DNA of 42,253 nucleotides from an uncultured Aquimarina sp. (lineage in GTDB: Bacteria; Bacteroidota; Bacteroidia; Flavobacteriales; Flavobacteriaceae). Under the pieces are notes generated by a model that saw only the letters and a list, made by a program, of their open reading frames with translations, had not been told where the DNA came from and did no database searches. Each line of letters starts with the position of its first letter. Position 1 is the first letter of the stretch. Positions 22,526 to 30,940 of the stretch are shown piece by piece. Both the position numbers and the translations under genes were made by a program. The DNA lies in contig NZ_CANMQT010000021.1 in the NCBI RefSeq assembly GCF_947500065.1, positions 1-42,253 of the forward strand, read 5' to 3'.

Positions 22526-23713
22526 ATGGCAAAGGAAACTTTTGATCGTTCCAAACCGCACTTAAATATTGGTACTATTGGACACGTTGATCACGGTAAA
22601 ACAACTTTAACGGCTGCGATTACTAAGGTATTGTCGGATGCTGGTCTTTCTGAGGCTAGAGATTTCGATACTATCGATAACGCTCCAGAAGAAAAAGAAA
22701 GAGGTATTACTATTAATACGTCTCACGTAGAATACCAGACTGAGAATCGTCACTACGCACACGTTGACTGTCCAGGTCACGCCGATTATGTAAAGAACAT
22801 GGTTACTGGTGCTGCTCAAATGGATGGTGCAATTTTAGTAGTTGCTGCTACAGATGGTCCAATGCCACAAACTCGTGAGCATATCTTATTAGGACGTCAG
22901 GTAGGTATTCCAAGAATCGTTGTATTCCTTAACAAAGTGGATATGGTTGATGATGAGGAATTACTAGAATTAGTAGAGATGGAAGTTAGAGATCTTCTTT
23001 CTTTCTATGAGTATGATGGTGATAATGGACCTGTAGTTTCTGGTTCTGCTCTTGGAGCTCTAAATGGAGAGCAGAAATGGGTGGATACTGTTATGGAATT
23101 AATGAAAGAAGTTGATGCTTGGATTGAAGAGCCATTACGTGAGATCGATAAAGATTTCTTGATGCCTATCGAAGATGTATTCTCTATTACTGGTCGTGGT
23201 ACTGTTGCTACAGGACGTATCGAAACAGGTATTGCTAACACTGGAGATCCTGTAGAGATCATCGGTATGGGTGCAGAGAAATTAACTTCAACTATTACTG
23301 GTATCGAGATGTTCCGTCAGATATTAGATAGAGGAGAAGCTGGTGATAATGCTGGTATCTTATTAAGAGGAATTGAGAAAACTCAAATCTCTAGAGGTAT
23401 GGTTATTACTAAGCCAGGATCTGTAACTCCACACGCTAAATTCAAAGCTGAGGTTTATATCCTTAAGAAAGAAGAAGGTGGACGTCACACTCCATTCCAT
23501 AATAATTACCGTCCACAGTTTTACGTTCGTACAACTGACGTTACTGGAAACATTGCGCTTCCTGACGGAGTTGAAATGGTAATGCCTGGAGATAACTTAA
23601 CTATTACTGTTGAGCTTATTCAGACAATTGCAATGAATGTAGGTCTTCGTTTTGCTATCCGTGAAGGTGGTAGAACAGTAGGTGCTGGTCAGGTTACTGA
23701 AATTTTAGACTAA
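22526..23713 (+). CDS. tuf: Elongation factor Tu
   Basis: A 395-residue GTPase that delivers aminoacyl-tRNA to the ribosome. Domain 1 has the P-loop GHVDHGKTT (19-27), switch I with EKERGITINTSHVEY, DCPGHADYVKNM and NKVDMVD; domains 2 and 3 follow to the end (GGRTVGAGQVTEIL). Length is normal. It lies directly behind four tRNA genes and ahead of tRNA-Trp and secE. Codon use is biased, as expected for a very highly expressed gene (many CGT, GGT, GTA). A processing or terminator hairpin follows. Confidence 0.99.
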   Translation: MAKETFDRSKPHLNIGTIGHVDHGKTTLTAAITKVLSDAGLSEARDFDTIDNAPEEKERGITINTSHVEYQTENRHYAHVDCPGHADYVKNMVTGAAQMDGAILVVAATDGPMPQTREHILLGRQVGIPRIVVFLNKVDMVDDEELLELVEMEVRDLLSFYEYDGDNGPVVSGSALGALNGEQKWVDTVMELMKEVDAWIEEPLREIDKDFLMPIEDVFSITGRGTVATGRIETGIANTGDPVEIIGMGAEKLTSTITGIEMFRQILDRGEAGDNAGILLRGIEKTQISRGMVITKPGSVTPHAKFKAEVYILKKEEGGRHTPFHNNYRPQFYVRTTDVTGNIALPDGVEMVMPGDNLTITVELIQTIAMNVGLRFAIREGGRTVGAGQVTEILD

Positions 23714-23737
23714 TACAATATATTAATATATGAGGTG

Positions 23738-23761
23738 AGGTATTCGTTAAGGCGAATACCT
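23738..23761 (+). terminator. Hairpin between tuf and tRNA-Trp
   Basis: A perfect 9-bp stem (AGGTATTCG 23738-23746, CGAATACCT 23753-23761) with a TTAAGG loop lies 24 bases after the tuf stop. It lacks a T-tract, so it may protect or process the mRNA rather than terminate it. Confidence 0.55.
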
Positions 23762-23773
23762 TGACTTATGTAT

Positions 23774-23846
23774 ACGGGTTTAGCTCAGTTGGTAGAGCAC
23801 TGGTCTCCAAAACCAGGTGTCGGGAGTTCGAGTCTCTCAACCCGTG
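23774..23846 (+). tRNA. tRNA-Trp (anticodon CCA)
   Basis: A 73-base cloverleaf. The acceptor ACGGGTT pairs with AACCCGT, discriminator G, the anticodon loop CTCCAAA gives CCA and the T arm contains GTTCGAGT. The 3' CCA tail is not encoded. Confidence 0.97.
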
Positions 23847-23916
23847 CATAGAAGATTTAAGTGGCATATGTTGATTTGCATATAGCTTGTAGAATGAATT
23901 TCAAGTGACAAGAAAT

Positions 23917-23924
23917 TATCTTTG
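23917..23924 (+). promoter_or_regulatory. Candidate -7 element upstream of secE
   Basis: TATCTTTG matches the consensus 20 bases before the secE ATG. The nearest upstream TTG (23887-23889) is 27 bases away, too far for the usual spacing, so this promoter is tentative. Confidence 0.45.
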
Positions 23925-23944
23925 TCATTAAAAAGAATAACGAG

Positions 23945-24142
23945 ATGGCTGGACTAATAAATTACATTACTGAATCATATAGCGAGTTAAAGAATCATGT
24001 AACTTGGACTCCTTGGGCAGAAGCACAAAGACTTACGTTGGTTACTATAGTTTTTTCTGTTATTTTTTCTTTGGCTATCTGGGGAGTAGATACTGTATTT
24101 AGTAATTTGATAGAGTATTATTTCACTTTAGTTAAATCATAA
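23945..24142 (+). CDS. secE: Preprotein translocase subunit SecE
   Basis: A 65-residue single-span SecE, the essential clamp of the SecYEG channel. The amphipathic N-terminal helix (YITESYSELKNHVTWTPWAE) precedes the membrane helix (about 29-52, LTLVTIVFSVIFSLAIWGVD). The conserved VTWP-type motif appears as VTWTPW. nusG begins 5 bases after its stop, the usual bacterial arrangement. Confidence 0.96.
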   Translation: MAGLINYITESYSELKNHVTWTPWAEAQRLTLVTIVFSVIFSLAIWGVDTVFSNLIEYYFTLVKS

Positions 24143-24147
24143 TTATA

Positions 24148-24702
24148 ATGGCTGAGGTTAGTAATACAAAAAAATGGTACGTTGTTCGTGCTGTAAGTGG
24201 TCAAGAGAATAAGATCAAGGACTATATTGAGCGAGAGATTGCTCATTTAGGTATGGAAGATTATGTTTCTCAAATTTTGGTTCCTACTGAAAAAGTGGTT
24301 CAAATCAGAAACGGTAAAAAAATAAATAAAGAAAGAGTTTATTTTCCAGGGTATGTTATGATAGAAGCAAACCTTTCTGGAGAAATTCCTCATATTATAA
24401 AATCTATTAATGGCGTAATTGGTTTTCTTGGAGAAGTAAAAGGAGGAGATCCTGTTCCTTTAAGAAAGGCAGAAATTAATAGAATGCTAGGTAAGGTAGA
24501 TGAGCTTGCTGTAAAAACTGATAATGTTGCTATTCCTTATACTGTTGGAGAAACTGTAAAAGTAATAGATGGTCCATTTAATGGTTTTAATGGTACAGTT
24601 GAAAAGGTAAATGAAGAGAAGCGTAAGCTAGAAGTAATGGTTAAGATTTTTGGAAGAAAAACACCGTTAGAGTTAAGCTATATGCAAGTAGAAAAAGTAT
24701 AA
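24148..24702 (+). CDS. nusG: Transcription termination/antitermination factor NusG
   Basis: A 184-residue protein with the NGN domain (about 8-120: KWYVVRAVSGQENKIKDYIE, then VYFPGYVMIEA) that binds the RNA polymerase clamp, and a C-terminal KOW domain (about 130-184: GETVKVIDGPFNGFNGTVEK) that contacts Rho or ribosomal protein S10. Length is normal. It lies between secE and rplK. Confidence 0.97.
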   Translation: MAEVSNTKKWYVVRAVSGQENKIKDYIEREIAHLGMEDYVSQILVPTEKVVQIRNGKKINKERVYFPGYVMIEANLSGEIPHIIKSINGVIGFLGEVKGGDPVPLRKAEINRMLGKVDELAVKTDNVAIPYTVGETVKVIDGPFNGFNGTVEKVNEEKRKLEVMVKIFGRKTPLELSYMQVEKV

Positions 24703-24724
24703 TAATTGTTACATTATATATCCT

Positions 24725-24761
24725 GAATTGTTCTTATTGCTTCCACTTTGTAGAACAATTC
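24725..24761 (+). promoter_or_regulatory. Hairpin in the rplK leader
   Basis: A perfect 10-bp stem (GAATTGTTCT 24725-24734 with AGAACAATTC 24752-24761, 17-base loop) lies in the 77-base nusG-rplK gap, 18 bases before the rplK ATG. It may be a control site for the ribosomal-protein operon, for example L1 binding, but sequence likeness to the L1 site in 23S rRNA could not be tested. Confidence 0.45.
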
Positions 24762-24779
24762 TAATTTAAAATTAGAAAA

Positions 24780-25217
24780 ATGGCTAAAGAGATAAGTAAG
24801 GTTGTAAAACTTCAAGTACGTGGAGGAGCGGCTAACCCATCCCCACCAGTTGGACCTGCTTTAGGTGCTGCCGGAGTGAATATCATGGAATTCTGTAAGC
24901 AATTCAATGGTAGAACACAAGATAAGGCTGGTAAAGTATTGCCAGTTGTAATTAATGTTTACAAAGACAAATCTTTTGATTTTGTAATCAAAACTCCACC
25001 TGCAGCAGTTCAAATACTGGAAGCAGCAAAAACGAAAAAAGGTTCTGGAGAGCCAAATCGTAAAAAAGTGGCTAGTGTTACTTGGGATCAAGTTCGTGCA
25101 ATAGCAGAAGATAAAATGCAAGATTTAAACGCATTTACTATAGAATCTGCTATGAAAATGATTGCCGGTACCGCTCGTTCAATGGGTGTAACTGTAAAAG
25201 GACAAGCTCCTTTTTAA
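24780..25217 (+). CDS. rplK: 50S ribosomal protein uL11
   Basis: A 145-residue L11, part of the GTPase-associated centre. The N-terminal domain carries KLQVRGGAANPSPPVGPALG with the proline-rich switch; the C-terminal domain binds 23S rRNA (residues 70-145, ending GTARSMGVTVKG). Starts in the context AGAAAAATGG. First of the rplKAJL block. Confidence 0.98.
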   Translation: MAKEISKVVKLQVRGGAANPSPPVGPALGAAGVNIMEFCKQFNGRTQDKAGKVLPVVINVYKDKSFDFVIKTPPAAVQILEAAKTKKGSGEPNRKKVASVTWDQVRAIAEDKMQDLNAFTIESAMKMIAGTARSMGVTVKGQAPF

Positions 25218-25235
25218 TCCAAAAACGTGTAGAAA

Positions 25236-25934
25236 ATGGCAAAAGTAACTAAAAAGCAAAAAGAAGTTAGAGCTAAAGTTGAAAAGAATAGAGCATATTC
25301 GGTAGACGAAGCTTCTGCTTTAGTAAAAGAAATAACAAACGTAAATTTTGATGCCTCTGTAGATCTTGCTGTTCGTTTGAACGTAGATCCTCGTAAAGCA
25401 AATCAAATGGTACGTGGTGTGGTAACATTACCGCATGGAACAGGAAAGGATGTTAAAGTTCTTGCATTAGTAACACCGGATAAAGAAGCTGAAGCTAAAG
25501 AAGCTGGAGCTGATTTTGTTGGTCTTGATGAATATTTAGACAAGATTAAAGGCGGATGGACTGATGTAGATGTGATCATTACAATGCCTAGTGTTATGGG
25601 TAAATTAGGTCCATTAGGTCGAGTATTAGGACCACGTGGTTTAATGCCTAACCCAAAGACAGGTACAGTAACAATGGATATAGCAAAGGCTGTTTCTGAT
25701 GTTAAAGCTGGTAAAATCGATTTTAAAGTTGATAAAACTGGTATTGTTCACGCTGCAATTGGAAAGTCATCTTTTTCTGCTGATAAAATAGCAGGAAATG
25801 CAAAAGAATTATTAACAACGTTGGTGAAGTTAAAACCTGTGGCAGCTAAAGGTATTTATATCAAGTCGATATATATGTCTTCTACAATGAGCCCTAGTTT
25901 GGAGATTGATTTAAAGAACTACGCTGGTAATTAA
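25236..25934 (+). CDS. rplA: 50S ribosomal protein uL1
   Basis: A 232-residue L1 of the mobile stalk and the usual translational repressor of its own operon. Family blocks: NFDASVDLAVRLNVDPRKAN, VRGVVTLPHGTGKDV, GPLGRVLGPRGLMPNPKTGT and IDFKVDKTGIVHAAIGK. It follows rplK by 18 bases and precedes rplJ by 11. Confidence 0.98.
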   Translation: MAKVTKKQKEVRAKVEKNRAYSVDEASALVKEITNVNFDASVDLAVRLNVDPRKANQMVRGVVTLPHGTGKDVKVLALVTPDKEAEAKEAGADFVGLDEYLDKIKGGWTDVDVIITMPSVMGKLGPLGRVLGPRGLMPNPKTGTVTMDIAKAVSDVKAGKIDFKVDKTGIVHAAIGKSSFSADKIAGNAKELLTTLVKLKPVAAKGIYIKSIYMSSTMSPSLEIDLKNYAGN

Positions 25935-25945
25935 GATAAACGATT

Positions 25946-26467
25946 ATGACAAGAGAAGAAAAATCACAAGTAATTGAAGACTTAACTGCTCAGTTAGCTG
26001 AAAACTCTAACATCTATTTAGCTGATATTTCAGGTTTAGATGCAGGAACAACTTCAAATTTACGTAGAGCTTGTTTTAAAGCTAACGTATCATTAAAAGT
26101 AATTAAGAATACGCTCCTTGCAAAAGCAATGGAGAAATCAGATAAGGAGTTTGGAGAATTGCCTGACGTATTAAAAGGTAATACTTCTATTATGTTTTCC
26201 GAAATAGGAAATGCACCAGCAAAAGTTATTAAAGAATTTCGTAAGAAATCTGAGAAGCCTTTATTAAAAGGAGCTTTTGTAGAGACAGCAATTTATGTAG
26301 GTGATGAAAACTTAGATGCACTTGTAAATATCAAGTCTAAGGAAGAAGTTATCGGAGATATTATTGGCTTATTACAGTCACCTGCTAAGAATGTTATTTC
26401 AGCATTAAAATCTGGTGGTGGTACTATAGCTGGTATCCTTAAAACGTTATCCGAAAAAGAAGGATAA
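25946..26467 (+). CDS. rplJ: 50S ribosomal protein uL10
   Basis: A 173-residue L10, the base of the L7/L12 stalk. The N-terminal rRNA-binding part has MTREEKSQVIEDLTAQLAEN and LRRACFKANVSLKVIKNTLL; the C-terminal helix (about 135-170) binds L7/L12 dimers. Only 11 bases separate it from rplA, leaving no room for a separate L10-type leader. Confidence 0.97.
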   Translation: MTREEKSQVIEDLTAQLAENSNIYLADISGLDAGTTSNLRRACFKANVSLKVIKNTLLAKAMEKSDKEFGELPDVLKGNTSIMFSEIGNAPAKVIKEFRKKSEKPLLKGAFVETAIYVGDENLDALVNIKSKEEVIGDIIGLLQSPAKNVISALKSGGGTIAGILKTLSEKEG

Positions 26468-26534
26468 CCTAAACGTGTACGCACTTTTTAACAAATTATA
26501 TTTCAATTAAAAAAAATTATTAAAACGATAGAAA

Positions 26535-26909
26535 ATGGCAGATTTAAAAGATTTCGCAGAACAATTAGTTAACTTAACAGTAAAAGAAGTTAATGAATTA
26601 GCAGATATATTAAAAGAAGAGTATGGTATTGAGCCTGCTGCTGCTGCAGTAGCTGTTGCTGCTGGTGGTGCTGGTGGTGGTGAAGCTGCAGAAGAAAAAT
26701 CAGAATTTGATGTAATTCTTAAAGCTCCAGGAGGTGCTAAACTTGCAGTTGTAAAACTAGTAAAAGAATTAACTGGTCTAGGTCTTAAGGATGCTAAAGG
26801 ATTAGTTGATGGTGCTCCAAGTGCAATCAAAGAAGGAGTAGCAAAAGATGAAGCAGAAGCTCTTAAAGCTCAATTAGAAGAGGCTGGAGCTGAGGTTGAG
26901 CTTAAGTAA
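26535..26909 (+). CDS. rplL: 50S ribosomal protein bL12 (L7/L12)
   Basis: A 124-residue stalk protein that recruits translational GTPases. N-terminal dimerisation helices (1-32), an Ala/Gly-rich hinge (about 35-53, rich in AAA, GGAGGG) and the C-terminal domain (from EFDVILKAPGGAKLAVVKLV to the end). It begins 67 bases after rplJ in the context GATAGAAAATGG, which resembles the rplK and rplA starts. Confidence 0.98.
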   Translation: MADLKDFAEQLVNLTVKEVNELADILKEEYGIEPAAAAVAVAAGGAGGGEAAEEKSEFDVILKAPGGAKLAVVKLVKELTGLGLKDAKGLVDGAPSAIKEGVAKDEAEALKAQLEEAGAEVELK

Positions 26910-26931
26910 GCTTACCAAATATTGACATAGA

Positions 26932-26973
26932 GGTTTAGACCTGGAGAATTTTCTCTAAGGTCTAAACCATTTT
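26932..26973 (+). terminator. Attenuator-like hairpin between rplL and rpoB
   Basis: A perfect 11-bp stem (GGTTTAGACCT 26932-26942 with AGGTCTAAACC 26958-26968), enclosing a smaller GAGAA/TTCTC stem, is followed by ATTTT. It lies 22 bases after rplL and is placed like the partial terminator between rplL and rpoB in E. coli. Confidence 0.7.
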
Positions 26974-27038
26974 GCGTATATAAATATGATGTATTAAAAT
27001 ACGCTGTTTTTTAAATTTTAATTTAATTCCGTCCATTG

Positions 27039-30000
27039 ATGTTAGCAACGCAAACTGAAAGATTGAATTTTTCTTCCGTAAAGAATAGACCTGATTATCC
27101 TGATTTCTTGGATATCCAGATCAAATCCTTTCAAGACTTCTTTCAATTAGAAACAAAGTCTGAAGAAAGAGGAAATGAAGGTCTTTATAATACCTTCATG
27201 GAAAATTTCCCGATTACGGATACACGTAATCAATTTGTACTAGAATTTTTAGACTACTTTGTAGACCCACCAAGATATGATTTACAAGAGTGTATTGAGA
27301 GAGGTCTTACATATAGTGTTCCTCTTAAGGCACGTCTGAAACTTTTCTGTACCGATCCTGAGCACGAAGATTTTGAGACGATCGTACAGGACGTATATTT
27401 AGGTACGATTCCTTATATGACTCCAAGTGGTACATTCTGTATTAATGGAGCAGAACGTGTTGTTGTGTCTCAATTACACCGTTCACCAGGTGTTTTCTTT
27501 GGACAATCATTCCATGCAAATGGAACTAAGCTATATTCTGCCAGAGTAATTCCTTTTAAAGGTTCTTGGATAGAATTTGCAACAGATATCAATAGCGTTA
27601 TGTACGCTTATATTGATAGAAAGAAAAAATTACCAGTTACAACTCTTTTCCGTGCAATCGGATTTGAAAGAGATAAAGATATATTAGAAATTTTTGACCT
27701 TGCAGAAGAAGTTAAAGTTTCTAAATCTGGATTAAAGAAAGTATTAGGACGTAAGTTAGCTGCACGTGTATTAAATACATGGCATGAGGATTTCGTAGAT
27801 GAAGATACAGGAGAAGTAGTTTCTATCGAGCGTAACGAGATTGTTTTAGATCGTGATACTGTTTTAGATAAAGATCACTTAGATGAGATCGTTGATTCTG
27901 GAGCTAAAACCATTTTACTTCATAAAGAAGATAATGATAAGGGTGACTACGCTATTATCCACAATACATTACAAAAAGATCCTACAAACTCTGAAAAAGA
28001 AGCTGTAGAACATATATACCGTCAATTACGTAATGCAGAACCGCCTGATGAGGAAACTGCAAGAGGTATTATTGATAAATTATTCTTTTCTGATCAACGT
28101 TACAATCTTGGTGAAGTAGGTCGTTATAGAATGAATAAAAAATTAGGTCTTAATATCGAAATGGATAAGCAAGTGCTTACCAAAGAAGATATTATTACCA
28201 TTATAAAATATTTAATTGAGTTAATTAACTCTAAAGCTGAAATTGATGATATTGATCACCTTTCTAACCGTCGTGTAAGAACTGTAGGTGAACAATTGTC
28301 ACAACAGTTTGGAGTTGGTCTAGCGCGTATGGCTCGTACGATTCGTGAGCGTATGAATGTTAGAGATAATGAGGTGTTTACACCGATTGATTTGATTAAT
28401 GCAAAGACTTTGTCTTCTGTAATTAATTCATTCTTTGGAACGAATCAGTTATCTCAATTTATGGATCAAACAAATCCATTAGCCGAGATTACTCATAAGC
28501 GTAGACTTTCTGCTCTAGGACCAGGTGGTCTTTCAAGAGAAAGAGCTGGTTTTGAGGTTCGAGATGTACATTATACACATTACGGTCGTTTATGTCCTAT
28601 TGAAACTCCAGAGGGTCCGAATATTGGATTAATTTCTTCACTTGCAGTATTTGCTAAAGTGAATTCAATGGGATTCCTTGAAACTCCTTATCGTAAAGTT
28701 GAGGATGGTAAAGTAGATTTAAGTGAGTTTAGATATCTAAGTGCAGAAGAAGAAGAAGAGAAGCTTATCATGCAAGCTAACTTACCGTTAAAAGAAGATG
28801 GTACTATAGAAAGTGAAAAGGTGATTGCACGTATGGAAGGTGATTTCCCTGTGATTGATCCATCAGCGGTTAATTATGCGGATGTTGCACCTAATCAAAT
28901 AGCTTCTATTTCGGCATCTTTGATTCCTTTCTTAGAACATGATGATGCTAACCGTGCCTTGATGGGATCGAATATGATGCGTCAGGCAGTTCCATTATTA
29001 AGAGTAGATGCTCCAATAGTAGGTACAGGATTAGAACGTCAGGTAGCTTCGGATTCTAGAGTATTGATTAATGCAGAAGGAGCAGGAGTTGTTGAATATG
29101 TAGATGCTCAAAAGATAACTATCAAATATGATAGAACGGAAGAGCAAAGAATGGTAAGTTTTGATAGTGATTCTAAAACTTATAATCTGATCAAATTCCG
29201 TAAAACAAATCAAGGTACTTCTATAAACCTTAAACCAATTGTAAGAGTTGGAGATAGAGTTAATAGAGGACAAGTTTTATGCCAGGGTTATGCAACCGAA
29301 AACGGAGAGCTTGCTCTAGGTAGAAATATGAAGGTTGCCTTCATGCCTTGGAAAGGATATAACTTTGAGGATGCGATTGTAATTTCTGAGAAGGTAGTTA
29401 GAGATGATATCTTTACTTCTATTCATATAGATGAGTATTCTTTAGAAGTAAGAGACACAAAATTAGGTAATGAAGAATTAACTAATGATATCCCTAATGT
29501 TTCTGAAGAAGCTACAAAAGATCTTGATGAAAACGGAATGATCCGTGTAGGTGCTGAAATCAAACCAGGAGATATTCTTATTGGTAAGATTACACCAAAA
29601 GGAGAAAGTGATCCTACTCCGGAAGAAAAGCTGTTAAGAGCTATCTTTGGAGATAAAGCAGGAGATGTTAAAGATGCTTCTTTAAAAGCTTCACCATCGT
29701 TACACGGTGTGGTTATAGATAAGAAATTGTTTGCTCGTGCTATTAAGGATAAGCGAAAACGTTCTCAAGATAAAGAAGATATTTCTATATTAGAAAGATC
29801 ATATGATGCAAAATTTGCATTGTTAAAGGCGGAATTAGTAGATAAATTATTTATAATAGTAGGAGGTAAAACTTCTCAGGGTGTTATTAATGATTTAGGT
29901 GAAGAAGTACTTCCAAAAGGTAAGAAGTTTACTCAGAAAATGCTTAATAGTGTTGATGATTATGCACACCTTACTAAAGGTACTTGGACTACTGATGATA

Positions 30001-30848
30001 ACCTTAATAAGATGGTTGCGGATCTAATCCACAACTTTAAGATTAAAGAAAATGATTTACAAGGTAACTTACGTAGAGAGAAATTTACAATCTCTGTAGG
30101 AGATGAATTACCTTCTGGAATTATAAAGCTTGCTAAAGTTTATATTGCTAAAAAACGTAAACTAAAAGTAGGTGATAAGATGGCAGGTCGTCACGGTAAC
30201 AAAGGTATTGTTGCACGTATCGTAAGAGAAGAAGATATGCCATTCTTAGAAGACGGAACACCAGTAGATATCGTGTTGAATCCATTAGGGGTACCTTCTC
30301 GTATGAATATTGGTCAAATCTATGAAACTGTATTAGGTTGGGCAGGTCAGAAATTAGGTAGAAAATATGCTACTCCAATTTTTGATGGTGCTTCTTTAGA
30401 TCAGATCAATGAATTTACAGATGAAGCTGGTATTCCAAGATTTGGGCATACATATTTATATGATGGTGGTACAGGAGATCGTTTTGATCAACCAGCAACT
30501 GTAGGTGTAATCTATATGCTTAAGTTAGGTCATATGGTTGATGATAAAATGCACGCACGTTCTATTGGTCCATATTCATTGATTACACAGCAACCACTTG
30601 GTGGTAAGGCACAGTTTGGTGGTCAGCGTTTTGGAGAGATGGAAGTTTGGGCGCTAGAAGCATATGGTGCTTCAGCTACCCTTCGTGAGATATTGACTGT
30701 TAAATCTGATGATGTAATAGGAAGAGCTAAAACGTACGAAAGTATCGTAAAAGGTGAGCCTATGCCAGAACCGGGATTACCTGAATCATTCAATGTATTG
30801 ATGCATGAATTGAAAGGTCTAGGTCTGGATATCAGATTAGAAGAATAA
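27039..30848 (+). CDS. rpoB: RNA polymerase beta subunit
   Basis: A 1269-residue beta subunit. I use the ATG at 27039 (MLATQTERLNFSSVKN); an in-frame TTG one codon before is not needed. Recognisable regions include the rifampicin-region segment FFGTNQLSQFMDQTNPLAEI, then THKRRLSALGPGGLSRERAG; the catalytic-site segment EDAIVISEKVVRDDIFTSIH; the KGESDPTPEEKLLRAIFGDK part; and the C-terminal RFGEMEVWALEAYGA. No classic rifampicin-resistance substitution is apparent (D, H, S positions are wild type by eye). rpoC follows after 92 bases. Confidence 0.99.
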   Translation: MLATQTERLNFSSVKNRPDYPDFLDIQIKSFQDFFQLETKSEERGNEGLYNTFMENFPITDTRNQFVLEFLDYFVDPPRYDLQECIERGLTYSVPLKARLKLFCTDPEHEDFETIVQDVYLGTIPYMTPSGTFCINGAERVVVSQLHRSPGVFFGQSFHANGTKLYSARVIPFKGSWIEFATDINSVMYAYIDRKKKLPVTTLFRAIGFERDKDILEIFDLAEEVKVSKSGLKKVLGRKLAARVLNTWHEDFVDEDTGEVVSIERNEIVLDRDTVLDKDHLDEIVDSGAKTILLHKEDNDKGDYAIIHNTLQKDPTNSEKEAVEHIYRQLRNAEPPDEETARGIIDKLFFSDQRYNLGEVGRYRMNKKLGLNIEMDKQVLTKEDIITIIKYLIELINSKAEIDDIDHLSNRRVRTVGEQLSQQFGVGLARMARTIRERMNVRDNEVFTPIDLINAKTLSSVINSFFGTNQLSQFMDQTNPLAEITHKRRLSALGPGGLSRERAGFEVRDVHYTHYGRLCPIETPEGPNIGLISSLAVFAKVNSMGFLETPYRKVEDGKVDLSEFRYLSAEEEEEKLIMQANLPLKEDGTIESEKVIARMEGDFPVIDPSAVNYADVAPNQIASISASLIPFLEHDDANRALMGSNMMRQAVPLLRVDAPIVGTGLERQVASDSRVLINAEGAGVVEYVDAQKITIKYDRTEEQRMVSFDSDSKTYNLIKFRKTNQGTSINLKPIVRVGDRVNRGQVLCQGYATENGELALGRNMKVAFMPWKGYNFEDAIVISEKVVRDDIFTSIHIDEYSLEVRDTKLGNEELTNDIPNVSEEATKDLDENGMIRVGAEIKPGDILIGKITPKGESDPTPEEKLLRAIFGDKAGDVKDASLKASPSLHGVVIDKKLFARAIKDKRKRSQDKEDISILERSYDAKFALLKAELVDKLFIIVGGKTSQGVINDLGEEVLPKGKKFTQKMLNSVDDYAHLTKGTWTTDDNLNKMVADLIHNFKIKENDLQGNLRREKFTISVGDELPSGIIKLAKVYIAKKRKLKVGDKMAGRHGNKGIVARIVREEDMPFLEDGTPVDIVLNPLGVPSRMNIGQIYETVLGWAGQKLGRKYATPIFDGASLDQINEFTDEAGIPRFGHTYLYDGGTGDRFDQPATVGVIYMLKLGHMVDDKMHARSIGPYSLITQQPLGGKAQFGGQRFGEMEVWALEAYGASATLREILTVKSDDVIGRAKTYESIVKGEPMPEPGLPESFNVLMHELKGLGLDIRLEE

Positions 30849-30858
30849 TATGTAGAAA

Positions 30859-30890
30859 TTCGTACCCTGAGCGAAATCGAAGGGTACGAA
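30859..30890 (+). repeat. REP-like palindrome between rpoB and rpoC
   Basis: TTCGTACCCT (30859-30868) pairs perfectly with AGGGTACGAA (30881-30890) around a 12-base loop GAGCGAAATCGA. The core CTGAGCGAAATCGAAG resembles a palindromic element found dispersed between genes in many Bacteroidota genomes (known to me as CTGAGCG-A/T-A-G/A-TCGAAG). It lies 10 bases after the rpoB stop and may mildly attenuate or stabilise the transcript. Confidence 0.65.
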
Positions 30891-30940
30891 CATATATTAT
30901 TCAAATTTAAATTACAATAATTCTTAAGTAACCATATATT

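Noticed and set aside
26507..26830. 107-codon minus-strand frame over rplL
   Set aside because: A shadow of the Ala/Gly-rich hinge of L7/L12 on the opposite strand.
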